A DNA stretch of 64,000 nt from Palsa-1150 sp964531095 (GTDB lineage: Bacteria > Myxococcota_A > Polyangia > Polyangiales > Polyangiaceae): NCBI GenBank assembly GCA_964531095.1, contig CAZHED010000032.1, positions 1 through 64,000 on the forward strand, read 5' to 3'. The notes beneath the pieces were generated by a model, which did no database searches, was not told the DNA's origin, and was given only the letters and a program-made list of their open reading frames with translations. Below, piece by piece: positions 9,067 through 21,434 of this stretch. The translations under genes were made by a program, and so were the position numbers. Position 1 is the first letter of the stretch; every line of letters starts with the position of its first letter.

Positions 9067-10095
9067 TCAGCGCGGAAGCGGGCGCGCCCCGTGGCGTGGC
9101 GTCGAACCGCGGGCATGTGCGCGCGCGACGAGGGCATCGCACAGGCCCGGCATCGACAAGCCGTGCGCGGCCGCGGCTTCGGGATAGAGGCTCGTGGCGG
9201 TCATTCCCGGGAGCGTGTTCACTTCGAGCAACGTGACGACCTCGCTGCGATCGTCGCCATCGCCGACGATGAAGTCGACGCGCGACAGATCGCGACAGCC
9301 GAGGACGGTGTGCGCCGCCACGGCAAAGCGCTGGACCCGGCGCAGCACGTCGGGCGCGAGCTCAGCGGGGCAAACGTGAACGCTCCGGCCCGGCGCGTAG
9401 CGCGCCTCGTATGTGTAGAAGGGATCGAGCGGCGAAAGAACCTCCGTTGGGGGTAGCGCGGTGGCCGCGTCGAGATCGAGCACCCCGCACGTGACCTCGC
9501 GCCCGATCGCGAAATGCTCCACGATCGCAAATTCGTCGATCGCCCACACCGCCTCGAGCGCGCGCGCGACCTCATCCGTCGATTCGGACGCGTCGAGGCG
9601 CGAAACACCGATACACGACCCCTGCGACGACGGCTTGACGACCACGCGCCGGCCGACCTCGCGTCGAGCCTGCTCCGCGGCCGCGCGCGCATCGCCGCGA
9701 GCGATCGCGATCCCCTTCGCCACCGGAAGCCCCCCACTCCCCAGGAGTACGCGTGCCACGCGCTTGTGCATCGCCGTCGCGCTCGCGAGAACATTCGAGC
9801 CGACATAGGGCAGCCCGAGCACCTCGAACAGACCTTGCAGCGATCCATCCTCCCCTACCGCTCCGTGGGCGACCGGAAACGCGACGTCGTAGCCACCCGT
9901 GCGGAGCGATTCGGCGAGGTACGCGTCGAGCTCCAGCCGCACGACCCGATGCCCCGCTTCTTCGAGCGCCTTGGCAACGCCCGCTGCCGATGCCCGGCTC
10001 ACTTCCGCTTCGGTCGAAGGACCCCCTTGCACGACGGCGACCGAAAACCGGCCCGCCGAGCGCGACCCGCCGCCTCGGTCGCGGAGCCGCGTCAT
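9067..10095 (-). CDS. ddl: D-alanine--D-alanine ligase
   Basis: ATP-dependent ligase making D-Ala-D-Ala for peptidoglycan precursors in the cytoplasm. About 342 residues, a normal length. ATP-grasp features are visible: an N-terminal VVQGGPSTEAEVS, the HGAVGEDGSLQGLFE segment near 85, VVVKPSSQGSCIGVS near 165, and the metal-binding ending LLEVNTLPGMTATS near 300. Ddl usually has HG..GEDG, which is preserved. The ATG at 10095 shares four bases with the dCMP deaminase stop (ATGA), so translation is coupled to that gene. The frame stays open upstream within the neighbour, but that part is not coding in this frame. Confidence 0.93.
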   Translation of the reverse strand: MTRLRDRGGGSRSAGRFSVAVVQGGPSTEAEVSRASAAGVAKALEEAGHRVVRLELDAYLAESLRTGGYDVAFPVAHGAVGEDGSLQGLFEVLGLPYVGSNVLASATAMHKRVARVLLGSGGLPVAKGIAIARGDARAAAEQARREVGRRVVVKPSSQGSCIGVSRLDASESTDEVARALEAVWAIDEFAIVEHFAIGREVTCGVLDLDAATALPPTEVLSPLDPFYTYEARYAPGRSVHVCPAELAPDVLRRVQRFAVAAHTVLGCRDLSRVDFIVGDGDDRSEVVTLLEVNTLPGMTATSLYPEAAAAHGLSMPGLCDALVARAHARGSTPRHGARPLPR

Positions 10096-10550
10096 GTCCT
10101 TTCGGACTTCGTGTCGGACTTCGTGCCGGAGAGGTCCACGAGGTCGATCGCTAAGCGCATCGCGACGTCGAAGATCCGCGGATCGCGGTAGAATTCGCCG
10201 AAACACACCCGCCCGATGCCCGCGTTCGCGACCAGGCGGAAACAGCCCCAGCACGGGCTTGCCGTGACATACACGGTCGCGCCGTCGATCCGGACGCCAT
10301 TTCGCGCCGCTTGGACGATGGCGTTCGCCTCTGCGTGCACGGTGCGGACGCAGTGGCCGTCTTCCATCAAGTGGCCCTCTTCGTCGCAGTGGGCCAGCCC
10401 TCGAATGCTCCCGTTGTAGCCGGTCGCCAGGATGCTCTTGTCTCGCACGATCACGGCGCCGACGAACTTGCGGTCGCACGTGGACCGCGTCGAGACCTCG
10501 CGAGCGATGTTCATGAAATACTCGTCCCAGGACGCGCGGAGCCGGGCCAT
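10092..10550 (-). CDS. dCMP deaminase family protein (ComEB-like)
   Basis: About 152 residues; zinc-dependent deamination of dCMP to dUMP, feeding dTMP synthesis. The cytidine/deoxycytidylate deaminase signature is complete: HAEANAI near residue 72 supplies the zinc His and catalytic Glu, and SPCWGCF near 98 supplies the two zinc cysteines. The WDEYFMNIA start and CDRKFVGAVIV segment are typical of dCMP deaminases rather than cytidine deaminases. The chosen ATG at 10550 begins exactly at the family N-terminus. A Lys/Ser/Thr-rich tail of about 12 residues (GTKSDTKSERT) is an oddity and overlaps ddl by four bases. Confidence 0.88.
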   Translation of the reverse strand: MARLRASWDEYFMNIAREVSTRSTCDRKFVGAVIVRDKSILATGYNGSIRGLAHCDEEGHLMEDGHCVRTVHAEANAIVQAARNGVRIDGATVYVTASPCWGCFRLVANAGIGRVCFGEFYRDPRIFDVAMRLAIDLVDLSGTKSDTKSERT

Positions 10551-10707
10551 TCCCCGCCTTCTAGGGCGATGCGGGCGCAGCCGCAACGGCCGAGGGGTGA
10601 TGGCTTCGCTTCCATCGGGGCTCGGCGCGACGCATCGGGCCAGCGACGCACCGGCCCAGTTTGGATAAGGTAGTGGTCCGGGCTCGACCCAGAAAGAGGC
10701 GCGATTC

Positions 10708-11277
10708 ATGCGAAGCACGGCGATTCTCTTCTTCGTGGCAGCGTTGGGCGTGGGGACGGCGGGGTTCACCCGCGACGCGCTTGCTCTCGGACCCTTGGAC
10801 GTCGAGCTCGGCGCCAAGGTGGGCGGCGGCGGCGCACCGTTCAGTGGTCAACCCAACCCGCTGGGCTTCGGGGTTGGAGGTCGCGCCGGAGTGGCGTTCA
10901 CCGGCTGGTACGGAGGACTCTCCTTTCTGTACTACGTCGGCGAAAGTGGAACCGTCCGCGCGGTGACCGCTTCGGAGCATTCCTTTCTCTATGGCGTCGA
11001 AGGCGGCTACGGGTTGTCGCTCCTCGGCCTCCTCACGTTGCGCGGGCTCGTCGGCATCGGAAATTTCACGGTCGACTCGACGGGCATCCTCAAACCGAGC
11101 CTGAGCAACCTCTACCTCGAGCCCGGCATCACGGCGCTCGTCTCCTTGGGACTGTGGTACGTCGGCGGCGATGTAAACATTCTCATTTTGCCCGGCATCA
11201 GCGACCCGACCAACCCCGGTTCGTCGTCGTGGGCCACCGCGCTCACGGCTCACGGACAGGTTGGGATCAAGTTCTAA
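10708..11277 (+). CDS. Secreted outer-membrane beta-barrel-like protein
   Basis: About 189 residues with a signal peptide (cleavage near LALG, residue 27). The rest is glycine- and aromatic-rich with alternating hydrophobic strands (GVGGRAGVAFTGWYGGLSFLYY, split by turns) and ends in a terminal aromatic, VGIKF, as expected for an outer-membrane barrel. Around eight strands could be drawn. No catalytic motif is present. An AGAGG sequence precedes the ATG by about nine bases. It lies alone between two divergent or convergent neighbours. The role is unknown; a small barrel of OmpA/OmpW size is the best description. Confidence 0.7.
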   Translation: MRSTAILFFVAALGVGTAGFTRDALALGPLDVELGAKVGGGGAPFSGQPNPLGFGVGGRAGVAFTGWYGGLSFLYYVGESGTVRAVTASEHSFLYGVEGGYGLSLLGLLTLRGLVGIGNFTVDSTGILKPSLSNLYLEPGITALVSLGLWYVGGDVNILILPGISDPTNPGSSSWATALTAHGQVGIKF

Positions 11278-11335
11278 AAGCGGGGGACGCGGTGGGAAAT
11301 CCGGTGCTAGCCAGAGGGCCTGAGCGGCCTCGACC

Positions 11336-12553
11336 TCACGGTGTCCTCGCGCATCGCGCTCCGGTGAAGGCCCCGCGGTCCTCCGGAACGTCACCGACGG
11401 TGACGGATGCAGGAGAGTCGTTCTGCGTGTCGGTCCCGAATGAGCCTCCGCGGATCAACCGGTACGAGTAGTCGGTCAAGAACACGCAGTCCGTGCAGGG
11501 CGTGAAGTATGGCGCCAGGAAATCGACGTTCCATTCCGCGAGGCCCCCGGACAAGTCGAGCTGTCCCCATCGTCCCGCTCCCGAAGTAGCCGTCCCTACC
11601 GGCGCGAGGTTGACGACTCCGGTGCACGTCGTGGCGCCCGCTGGGAAATCGCATCCGGCGTTCGCATAGAGCGCGCCAATTCCGCCATCCACCGAACCCC
11701 ACGGGTATTCACGCTGATCGCTGCCCCCCGCTGCCGCGTATTCCCACTCTGCTTCGCTGGGCAAGAAACCCCCGTCCCAGATGCAGAACGCATAGGCCTC
11801 GTACCAGCTGATGCAGCTCATCGGCAGCGTCTCGTTCGATCCCGCCGCATCCGTCCACGATTGGAAAGTCGGTTCGCAGTTCAGGTGCGCCTTCCATTCG
11901 GCATCGGTCTTCGGCAGCCAGGGCTCGTCCGATGTGTCCCACCCCGGCTCGAACCCCGGACCACCGCTGTTCGCGAGACCCAAGCCGCCATTCAGGTGCG
12001 TGTGCTTGCCGGACCCCACAGCCGGGACCCACCCGGCCACGCTCGCCGCCACGAACTGCCGGAACCGGCCCACCGTGACCAGATACTTGTCGAAGCGAAA
12101 CCCGCTCACCCAGGCCGGATCGGCCTCCGCCGTCGCACCGCTGCCGTCGTTGGTGTACGTCCGATAGTACATCCCGCCCGGCACCTCGAGGCTAGCGCAG
12201 CAACTCTCGCCGCTTGCGCCGCAGTCGGTGGTTCCGGGCGCGCTCACTTTGCAGCTCGCGCCCTCCGTCGTCGACCCCGCGCAGGCGCCCCCGCCGCAGA
12301 TGTGCGTCGCGCAAGGCCACACGCTTGCCCACTGTCCCTCCGCTCCACATGTTTGCACGCTGCCATCGCCCGAGCACTGGGTGGCGGGCGTACATGCCTC
12401 CTGAGAAACGGAGCCGTCCCCGCCCCCGGCGTGCGCGTCGTCGACGCCGCCGTCCCGAGCGATGGGGCTGGCCCCCGTCCCGGCGCTGCACCCGGCGAGG
12501 CCAACCATGATGACGGCCCCTCGTCGTGGTCGAGCCGCGGTTCGGAGTCTCAC
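11336..12553 (-). CDS. Formylglycine-generating-enzyme-like lipoprotein, probably non-catalytic
   Basis: About 405 residues from GTG 12553; a lipobox (LAGC) lies at residues 19-22, so the protein should be lipid-anchored after a Gly/Asp/Ala linker. Residues 45-105 are Cys-rich (ACTPATQC, CATHICGGGAC). The C-terminal 270 residues are an FGE/SUMF1 fold: YLVTVGRFRQFV, SWYEAYAFCIWDGGFLPSEAEWEYAA and RLIRGGSF near 370. In active FGE the GGS(Y/F) segment is followed by catalytic cysteines; here the sequence reads GGSFGTDTQ, without Cys. It is therefore likely a structural or binding domain rather than a sulfatase activator. Such lipoproteins are frequent in Polyangia. Confidence 0.82.
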   Translation of the reverse strand: MRLRTAARPRRGAVIMVGLAGCSAGTGASPIARDGGVDDAHAGGGDGSVSQEACTPATQCSGDGSVQTCGAEGQWASVWPCATHICGGGACAGSTTEGASCKVSAPGTTDCGASGESCCASLEVPGGMYYRTYTNDGSGATAEADPAWVSGFRFDKYLVTVGRFRQFVAASVAGWVPAVGSGKHTHLNGGLGLANSGGPGFEPGWDTSDEPWLPKTDAEWKAHLNCEPTFQSWTDAAGSNETLPMSCISWYEAYAFCIWDGGFLPSEAEWEYAAAGGSDQREYPWGSVDGGIGALYANAGCDFPAGATTCTGVVNLAPVGTATSGAGRWGQLDLSGGLAEWNVDFLAPYFTPCTDCVFLTDYSYRLIRGGSFGTDTQNDSPASVTVGDVPEDRGAFTGARCARTP

Positions 12554-12598
12554 CAGAGGCAGTTTGTCAGTCGGCGGACCCCGAAGTCCAGCGTGCGG

Positions 12599-12952
12599 CT
12601 ACCGCGCTTTCGTCGCAACAGTTCCGTGGTCGTCGCAATGCGAGTCATGCGGATGGTGCAGGTGGCCGTCCACGACATAGTCGACGTGATCGCCGTGCGG
12701 GATCGCGGCATGGCCACAACTCGGGCCATGCCGATGCGCGCTCGGGTGCGATCCGCAGTCGTGCCCTTGTGTACACGCGTCCGGGTTCTTCGCGCTCACG
12801 GCGATGACGTGCTCGTCGAAGTGGTCGCCATGAACGTGATGAAGATGGCCGTCATGGAGATAGTCGCGATGCCCCTCGTGCTCGACGACCTGGTGACCGC
12901 AGCCTTCCTTGTGCTGGTGCTCGTGTTTCTCGTGAACGAGATGAGGTTGCAT
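12599..12952 (-). CDS. Histidine-rich metal-binding protein with internal duplication
   Basis: 117 residues, of which 28 are His. The ATG at 12952 is chosen because AGGAG sits about seven bases upstream; the frame is open further but lacks such a signal. Two similar modules are visible, each with a (D)Y(L/V)xDGHLHHxH core (near residues 30-50 and 88-108) followed by an acidic His segment (FDEH, CDDH). Four cysteines lie between and after them. There is no signal peptide, so it is cytoplasmic. It is divergent from the FTR1 permease, 159 bases apart, suggesting metal (iron, zinc or nickel) buffering, which is inference. The family itself has no function I can name. Confidence 0.8.
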   Translation of the reverse strand: MQPHLVHEKHEHQHKEGCGHQVVEHEGHRDYLHDGHLHHVHGDHFDEHVIAVSAKNPDACTQGHDCGSHPSAHRHGPSCGHAAIPHGDHVDYVVDGHLHHPHDSHCDDHGTVATKAR

Positions 12953-13111
12953 GCTTTCTCCTCTGGGTCGATGGGGAGTGGTTACGCCGGCGCTGCGAGT
13001 CGGCAAGCGGGCTCGCCTTGCGCCCGGCGATCGACCGGCGAAGGCAGAGGTCGGGGCCTCGGGCGGCTGGGGGCTTGTCGACCGGCTGAATTCCGCTCAT
13101 AGTTCTGGTAC

Positions 13112-14992
13112 TTGAACGCGACTTTCAACATCAGGCGCCTGCGGATCGCCGCTATCGTTGCCGGCGCGGTCGCGGTCCTCTTCTTCGTGCTGTCGGGCGG
13201 CCATCGACCCACATCGACGCAGACGACGGCGGGCGGCGAGCAGCAGCTCGTCGCCATCCTTCAGTACCTCGAGTCCGACTACCCGGCGGCGGTCGCTTCC
13301 AACAACGCCGGCGAGCTGGACGAGCAGCGCGCGTTTTCGGCGGACGCGCTGGCGATCGCCGCGCGCCTGCCCGTGATCGCACCGTTCTTGGGTCGCGTCG
13401 CATCGATCGACGCACGGGTTCGGCAAGCATCGGACCCGGCGGGGGTGAGCGCCGATTGCGTGTCTCTGGTCGACGATCTCATCGCAGCGACCGGCATCTC
13501 GCGAAGGCCTACGGGCACCCCCGATCTCCAGCTAGGCGCGCGAATCTTTGCGCAGACGTGCGCCAGCTGTCACGGGCCTACCGGAGCTGGCGACGGCCCG
13601 GCGGCCGCGGCTCTGAAACCGAGGCCCGCGAACTTTCACTCCCCGGAGGTAATGGCAGGGCTCACGCCGTTCAAGGCGTTCAACGTCATCCATTTCGGCG
13701 TCAAGGGCACGGCGATGCCTCCCTTTGCGACGCTGGATGAAAAACAGAGCTGGGCGCTCGCGTTCTACCTGTTCTCGCTGCGGCAGCCCCAATGCGACCA
13801 TCCCCCGCCGCGCGTGTCGCTCGACGATCTCGCGAACCGATCCGACGAAGAGCTGGCGAAGTCGGTCGGCGCCGCGGAAGTCCGATGCCTTCGGCGGCGG
13901 TTTCTCGAACCGGACGCGCCCACGCACCTCGTCAGCGCGCACGCCCAAGTCGAGGCGGCCGCGCACCGGGCGGAGCGAGGCGACCGCGCGGGCGCAGAAA
14001 AAGCGATCTTAGATGCCTACTTGAGTGACGTCGAGCCGGTCGAGCCGTGGCTGCGTGCACGGCATCCGGAGACGCTCACCCAGCTCGAGAAATCGTTCGC
14101 CGCCACGCGGGCCGCGATGGAGCAGGGCGACCCAAGGGCAAAAGACGAGGCCGCGCGATTGATGGGGCTCCTCGACCGTGCCGCCGGTTCTCCCGCGGCG
14201 ACCACGAGGGCGTCGGCGTTCTGGTTCGCGCTCCTCGTCATCGTTCGTGAGGGCTTCGAAGCGGCGGTCATCGTGGCCGCCCTGCTCGCCGTTCTGAAGA
14301 AGAGAAAGCAAGTATCTCGCGCGCGATTCGTCCACGCAGGCTGGACCTCCGCGCTCGTCGTCGGCGCCGTCGTCTTCGCGCTCGGCCGAAAAGCCCTGGC
14401 CGGGGCGATGGACGAGAAGCTCGAGGGATTCCTGGCTTTCGTGGCGGTCGCGATGCTCCTGCACGCCGCGCTATGGCTCAATGCACGGTCCACCACACGC
14501 AAGACGATGGGCGACCTTCGAGAGCGAACCCAAGGCGCGCTCGACCGCGGCGCGGTCGCCCTCTTCGCGATCGCGTTCCTGGCGGTCTTCCGGGAGAGCT
14601 TCGAAACGGCCGTCTTTCTCGAGGCCCTCTCGATCGACGCGCCATCGGCGGTCGTGTGGGGCGGATGCGCGGGTGCGGTGCTGCTCGTCGTCCTCGTCGT
14701 CGCCGTCGACCGTCTGGGCCTCCGCCTCCCCATGCGGACACTCTTCCGAGCCTCGACCGTGGTCCTTCTCGCGACGGCCGTCGTGCTTCTCGGTCAGGGC
14801 ATCCACTCGCTCGAGGAGGTCGGTCTGCTCCCGTCGCGCCCGATGGGATCGCTGCGCATCGAGCTTCTCGGCATCTACCCCGACTGCATCGGCGTTCTCG
14901 CCCAGGCCGCGCTCTCGTTCGCGCTCATCCTTTGGAGCGTCTTGAACCGCTCTCCCGCGCCGAGGGTGCCCCGGCTCGACCCCGCGGAGTAG
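13112..14992 (+). CDS. Cytochrome c/FTR1 family iron permease
   Basis: About 626 residues from a TTG start. An N-terminal hydrophobic anchor (about 12-28) is followed by a periplasmic region with a class I cytochrome c motif CASCH (150-154) and a Met-containing segment TAMPPFA. The C-terminal half is an FTR1 permease with about seven membrane helices and the two iron-transport motifs in the form REGFE (379-383) and RESFE (494-498). FTR1 moves ferric iron produced by oxidation; the fused cytochrome may take the electron. The gene ends 68 bases inside the convergent TetR gene, so the two share coding DNA tail to tail. No Fur-box-like sequence was seen upstream. Confidence 0.9.
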   Translation: MNATFNIRRLRIAAIVAGAVAVLFFVLSGGHRPTSTQTTAGGEQQLVAILQYLESDYPAAVASNNAGELDEQRAFSADALAIAARLPVIAPFLGRVASIDARVRQASDPAGVSADCVSLVDDLIAATGISRRPTGTPDLQLGARIFAQTCASCHGPTGAGDGPAAAALKPRPANFHSPEVMAGLTPFKAFNVIHFGVKGTAMPPFATLDEKQSWALAFYLFSLRQPQCDHPPPRVSLDDLANRSDEELAKSVGAAEVRCLRRRFLEPDAPTHLVSAHAQVEAAAHRAERGDRAGAEKAILDAYLSDVEPVEPWLRARHPETLTQLEKSFAATRAAMEQGDPRAKDEAARLMGLLDRAAGSPAATTRASAFWFALLVIVREGFEAAVIVAALLAVLKKRKQVSRARFVHAGWTSALVVGAVVFALGRKALAGAMDEKLEGFLAFVAVAMLLHAALWLNARSTTRKTMGDLRERTQGALDRGAVALFAIAFLAVFRESFETAVFLEALSIDAPSAVVWGGCAGAVLLVVLVVAVDRLGLRLPMRTLFRASTVVLLATAVVLLGQGIHSLEEVGLLPSRPMGSLRIELLGIYPDCIGVLAQAALSFALILWSVLNRSPAPRVPRLDPAE

Positions 14993-15641
14993 GCGGTCCA
15001 CGCCTTGCCGCGGCCGGCGTCCGCTTTTTGTTCGCCTTCGACGGCTTGGAGGCGCCACGAACGCGCAAGCACCCCTGCCCGAGAAAGTCGTAGATCCCCT
15101 CGACGACCTCCTTCTCGGAGTACGCGGCTTCTCGCCGCACCACTTGGTACAGAATCTCCTTCATGGCGCCCAGAATCAGGTACGCGAACATGCGCGCGTC
15201 GCCTTGCGCCACGACGCCGAGCTGCTGGCCCTCGCGCAGGCTCTCGCTGAGGAGGTTCTCGACCACCTCGTAGAACGACTGCAGCTTCCGATCGAACGAT
15301 GGGTCCAGGCCCACTGCGTCGCTCAAGAGAATCTTGGTCGTGGGACGGTCCTCGAGAAGGGTGCCTACGATGCGACGGGTGTTCTCGTGCACCTGATCGG
15401 CCACGGTTCGCCCGGGATCGTTGGGGTCGACGCGTACGATGGCCATCGCGATCTGGGCGAATGCTCGATCGACAATCTCCTCGAACACCGCGCGCTTGTC
15501 TTTGAAGTAGAGGTAGAACGTGCCGCGCGCGATCCCCGCAGCCGCCACGATGTCTTCGATCTTCGCCTCGTGATAGCCGCGCCGCGCGAAGACGTCGCGC
15601 GCGTGGTTCAGAATTTGCTGCCTGCGTTCGACCTTACCCAT
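14925..15641 (-). CDS. TetR/AcrR family transcriptional regulator
   Basis: About 238 residues. The N-terminal TetR DNA-binding domain is clear: RRQQILNHARDVFARRGY, then IEDIVAAAGIARGTFYLYFKDK (recognition helix). The ligand domain is helical and the last 45 residues are a basic Lys/Arg/Ser/Pro tail. ATG 15641 is chosen because the family normally begins just before RRQQIL; an in-frame ATG at 15668 would add nine residues and put the nearest palindrome on top of its leader. A perfect inverted repeat lies at 15677-15696, so autoregulation is likely. The gene is divergent from the activase operon, which carries a second related palindrome. Confidence 0.88.
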   Translation of the reverse strand: MGKVERRQQILNHARDVFARRGYHEAKIEDIVAAAGIARGTFYLYFKDKRAVFEEIVDRAFAQIAMAIVRVDPNDPGRTVADQVHENTRRIVGTLLEDRPTTKILLSDAVGLDPSFDRKLQSFYEVVENLLSESLREGQQLGVVAQGDARMFAYLILGAMKEILYQVVRREAAYSEKEVVEGIYDFLGQGCLRVRGASKPSKANKKRTPAAARRGPPTPRGRAGAPSARESGSRRSKG

Positions 15642-15676
15642 CAGCGTTGAGGTGCCGGACACTACCATGGGGGCCT

Positions 15677-15696
15677 GACTGACACTCGTGTCAGTC
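15677..15696. promoter_or_regulatory. Putative TetR operator 1
   Basis: A perfect 9-bp inverted repeat, GACTGACAC-TC-GTGTCAGTC. It lies 35 bases upstream of the chosen TetR start in the TetR/activase intergenic region. The size and symmetry suit a TetR-family dimer site; assignment to this regulator is inference from position. Confidence 0.65.
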
Positions 15697-15848
15697 GGGC
15701 GTGCCTTCAGTGCGCCTCCAGCTGCCAGGGCGCCGAACTTTGCCCAAGCCGGCCCTTGCGCCGAAACGCTGGCGAAAAGGGGCCTTTCCCCTCAATCGAC
15801 GCTGGTAGAAAGACCTTCCCCCCGGAGCCCATTCAAGCTAGGACTTCT

Positions 15849-15864
15849 GACTGACACGCCAGTC
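15849..15864. promoter_or_regulatory. Putative TetR operator 2
   Basis: A 16-bp imperfect palindrome, GACTGACACGCCAGTC, sharing the GACTGACAC half-site with operator 1. It ends 22 bases before the activase ATG, so a bound repressor would block transcription initiation or early elongation. An AGAGGA ribosome-binding site follows at 15875-15880. Confidence 0.6.
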
Positions 15865-15886
15865 TAGTGCCCCGAGAGGACCGCAC

Positions 15887-19522
<3,636 letters not shown>

Positions 19523-19538
19523 AGCCGGGAGACCGAAC

Positions 19539-21395
19539 ATGTCCATGAACAGCAGCGTCGTTGGCATCAGCAAGAAGTCACTCCCGCTCATCGATATGGA
19601 CGCGGAGTTGAAGAAGTTCGAAGAAGAGGAGCGCAAGCGCCTCGGGCTCGACGCGAAGACCGAACACTGGATCGAAGACATGGCCGGGCTCACCTTCACG
19701 AAGAAGGAGAAGGCCAAGATCACGATGCTCGTCGGCGGCCTGACGATGGCGCACGACTACTTCGTCGAAGCCGGCCTCCGCGGCGCCGGATACAACGTGC
19801 AGATGCTCGAGTGCCCGACCAACGAGGGTCTCCAGGTCGGAAAAGAGTTCGGCAACCGCGGGCAGTGCAACCCGACGTATTTCACCGTTGGAAACCTCGT
19901 GAAATACCTCATCACACTGCGCGACAAGCACGGGATGACGGCCAAGGAGGTCGTCGACAAGTATGTCTTTCTCACTGCCGGGGCTTGCGGCCCCTGCCGC
20001 TTCGGCATGTACGTCACCGAATACAGGAAGGCGCTCCGCGACGCCGGCTTCGACGGGTTCAAAGTCGTACTCTTTCAGCAGACCGGGGGGCTGAAGCAGG
20101 CGACCGGCGAAGAGTCCGGCCTCGATCTCAACCCCGCGTTCTTCTGGGCCATCGTCAAAGCAATCGTCGCAGGCGACGTGCTCAACGCGCTTGGCTACCG
20201 AATTCGTCCCTACGAGGTGGTCGCGGGCGACACGGATCGCGCGATCGCCGAGTGCAAAGAGATCATTTACCAGGCGCTCGAGAACAAGACGAACATTATG
20301 TTCGCGATGTGGCGGTGCAAGCCGATCCTGGCGAGCGTGAAAGTGGATAAGACCCTCGCGAAGCCGAAGGTGAGCATCATCGGAGAGTTCTGGGCGATGA
20401 CCACGGAGGGCGACGGCAACTACCAGCTCCAGCGCTTTCTCGAGAGCGAAGGGGCCGAGGCCGACGTCCAGCTCGTGACGGCGTGGCTCCTTTACACGGT
20501 GTGGGAGGGAACGCACGACACGAAGGACCGAGCCAATTTGCGGGGAGCTGACACTGCGAAATATGGGCTCGGCGCAATCGACGGGGACGTGTTTGGCGTC
20601 GCGAAGAAGCTGGCCGGTCTCACCGGCGCGGGGATCGCGATCCGCGCGCTCTTCCAGACGTTCGCACACACGATGGGCCTCTACGGCTACAAGCTGCCGA
20701 ACATGGACGATATCGCGAGTATCAGTCACGAGTATTACAACAACGATCTCCGCGGTGGTGAGGGCCATATGGAGGTCGGCAAGCTAATCATGAACACGAT
20801 TCACTCGAAGGCGCACATGACGCTGAGCGTGAAGCCGTTCGGTTGCATGCCCAGCGCCGGCGTCTCCGACGGCGTGCAATCCGCCATCACCGAGAAGTTT
20901 CCCGGGACGATTTACTGTCCGGTAGAGACCAGCGGCGACGGGCGGGTGAACTTTTATTCGCGCGTTCAAATGTACCTCTTCAAGGCAAAGCAAGTCGCCG
21001 TCGCGGAGTACGGTAGGGCGCTCGAGAAGCACGGCGTGACGCGCGAACAGGTCCAAGCGTTTCTGGAAACGAGTCCGCGGTTCGCAAGCCCTCTCTACAA
21101 GGCTGCACACGCGTATGCCGGCAATTCGGCAGACATCGTCGCCGCTGTTGCGCCGTACATCACGAAGACTCGCTTCCAGCGGTGGCAAGATCGCTTGACG
21201 GGGGCGGGCAAGGCGTCGGCAAAGATTGCCCAGCAGTCACCGCACATGGTGGTGAAGATCGTGAAGGAAGCCGTCGAGGCCGCGCCGGAGGTGGTCGAGC
21301 GAATCACGCTCGACGCCAAGCTATTCGCGCACGCGCGAAGCGCAGCGAAGGCACGCACGAAGACGGCGTTCGCCGAAGCATCGCCCGCCGAATAG
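19539..21395 (+). CDS. Activase-associated protein (COG3581-like, 2-hydroxyacyl-CoA dehydratase related)
   Basis: 618 residues from ATG 19539; the frame is open upstream into the activase gene, but this ATG follows GGGAGA and begins a natural N-terminus. It contains cysteine clusters suited to an iron-sulfur site: ECPTNEG (near 91), RGQCNPTYF (near 108), TAGACGPCRFGMY (near 149), MWRCKP and KPFGCMP. A predicted nucleotide-like TMLVGGLTMAH lies near 64. In other bacteria this COG travels with the DUF2229 activase as separate chains of one system. It is clearly operonic with the previous gene and shares its putative TetR control. It is not a classical HgdA/HgdB subunit by length or sequence. 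The C-terminal 60 residues are helical and basic. Confidence 0.8.
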   Translation: MSMNSSVVGISKKSLPLIDMDAELKKFEEEERKRLGLDAKTEHWIEDMAGLTFTKKEKAKITMLVGGLTMAHDYFVEAGLRGAGYNVQMLECPTNEGLQVGKEFGNRGQCNPTYFTVGNLVKYLITLRDKHGMTAKEVVDKYVFLTAGACGPCRFGMYVTEYRKALRDAGFDGFKVVLFQQTGGLKQATGEESGLDLNPAFFWAIVKAIVAGDVLNALGYRIRPYEVVAGDTDRAIAECKEIIYQALENKTNIMFAMWRCKPILASVKVDKTLAKPKVSIIGEFWAMTTEGDGNYQLQRFLESEGAEADVQLVTAWLLYTVWEGTHDTKDRANLRGADTAKYGLGAIDGDVFGVAKKLAGLTGAGIAIRALFQTFAHTMGLYGYKLPNMDDIASISHEYYNNDLRGGEGHMEVGKLIMNTIHSKAHMTLSVKPFGCMPSAGVSDGVQSAITEKFPGTIYCPVETSGDGRVNFYSRVQMYLFKAKQVAVAEYGRALEKHGVTREQVQAFLETSPRFASPLYKAAHAYAGNSADIVAAVAPYITKTRFQRWQDRLTGAGKASAKIAQQSPHMVVKIVKEAVEAAPEVVERITLDAKLFAHARSAAKARTKTAFAEASPAE

Positions 21396-21434
21396 GCAGA
21401 GCTCCGCTCGACGCCGACCGGAGCCCACTGCCTC

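Noticed and set aside
12953..13111. Fur box before the FTR1 or His-rich gene
   Set aside because: The region is GC-rich and has no GATAAT-like hexamer array.
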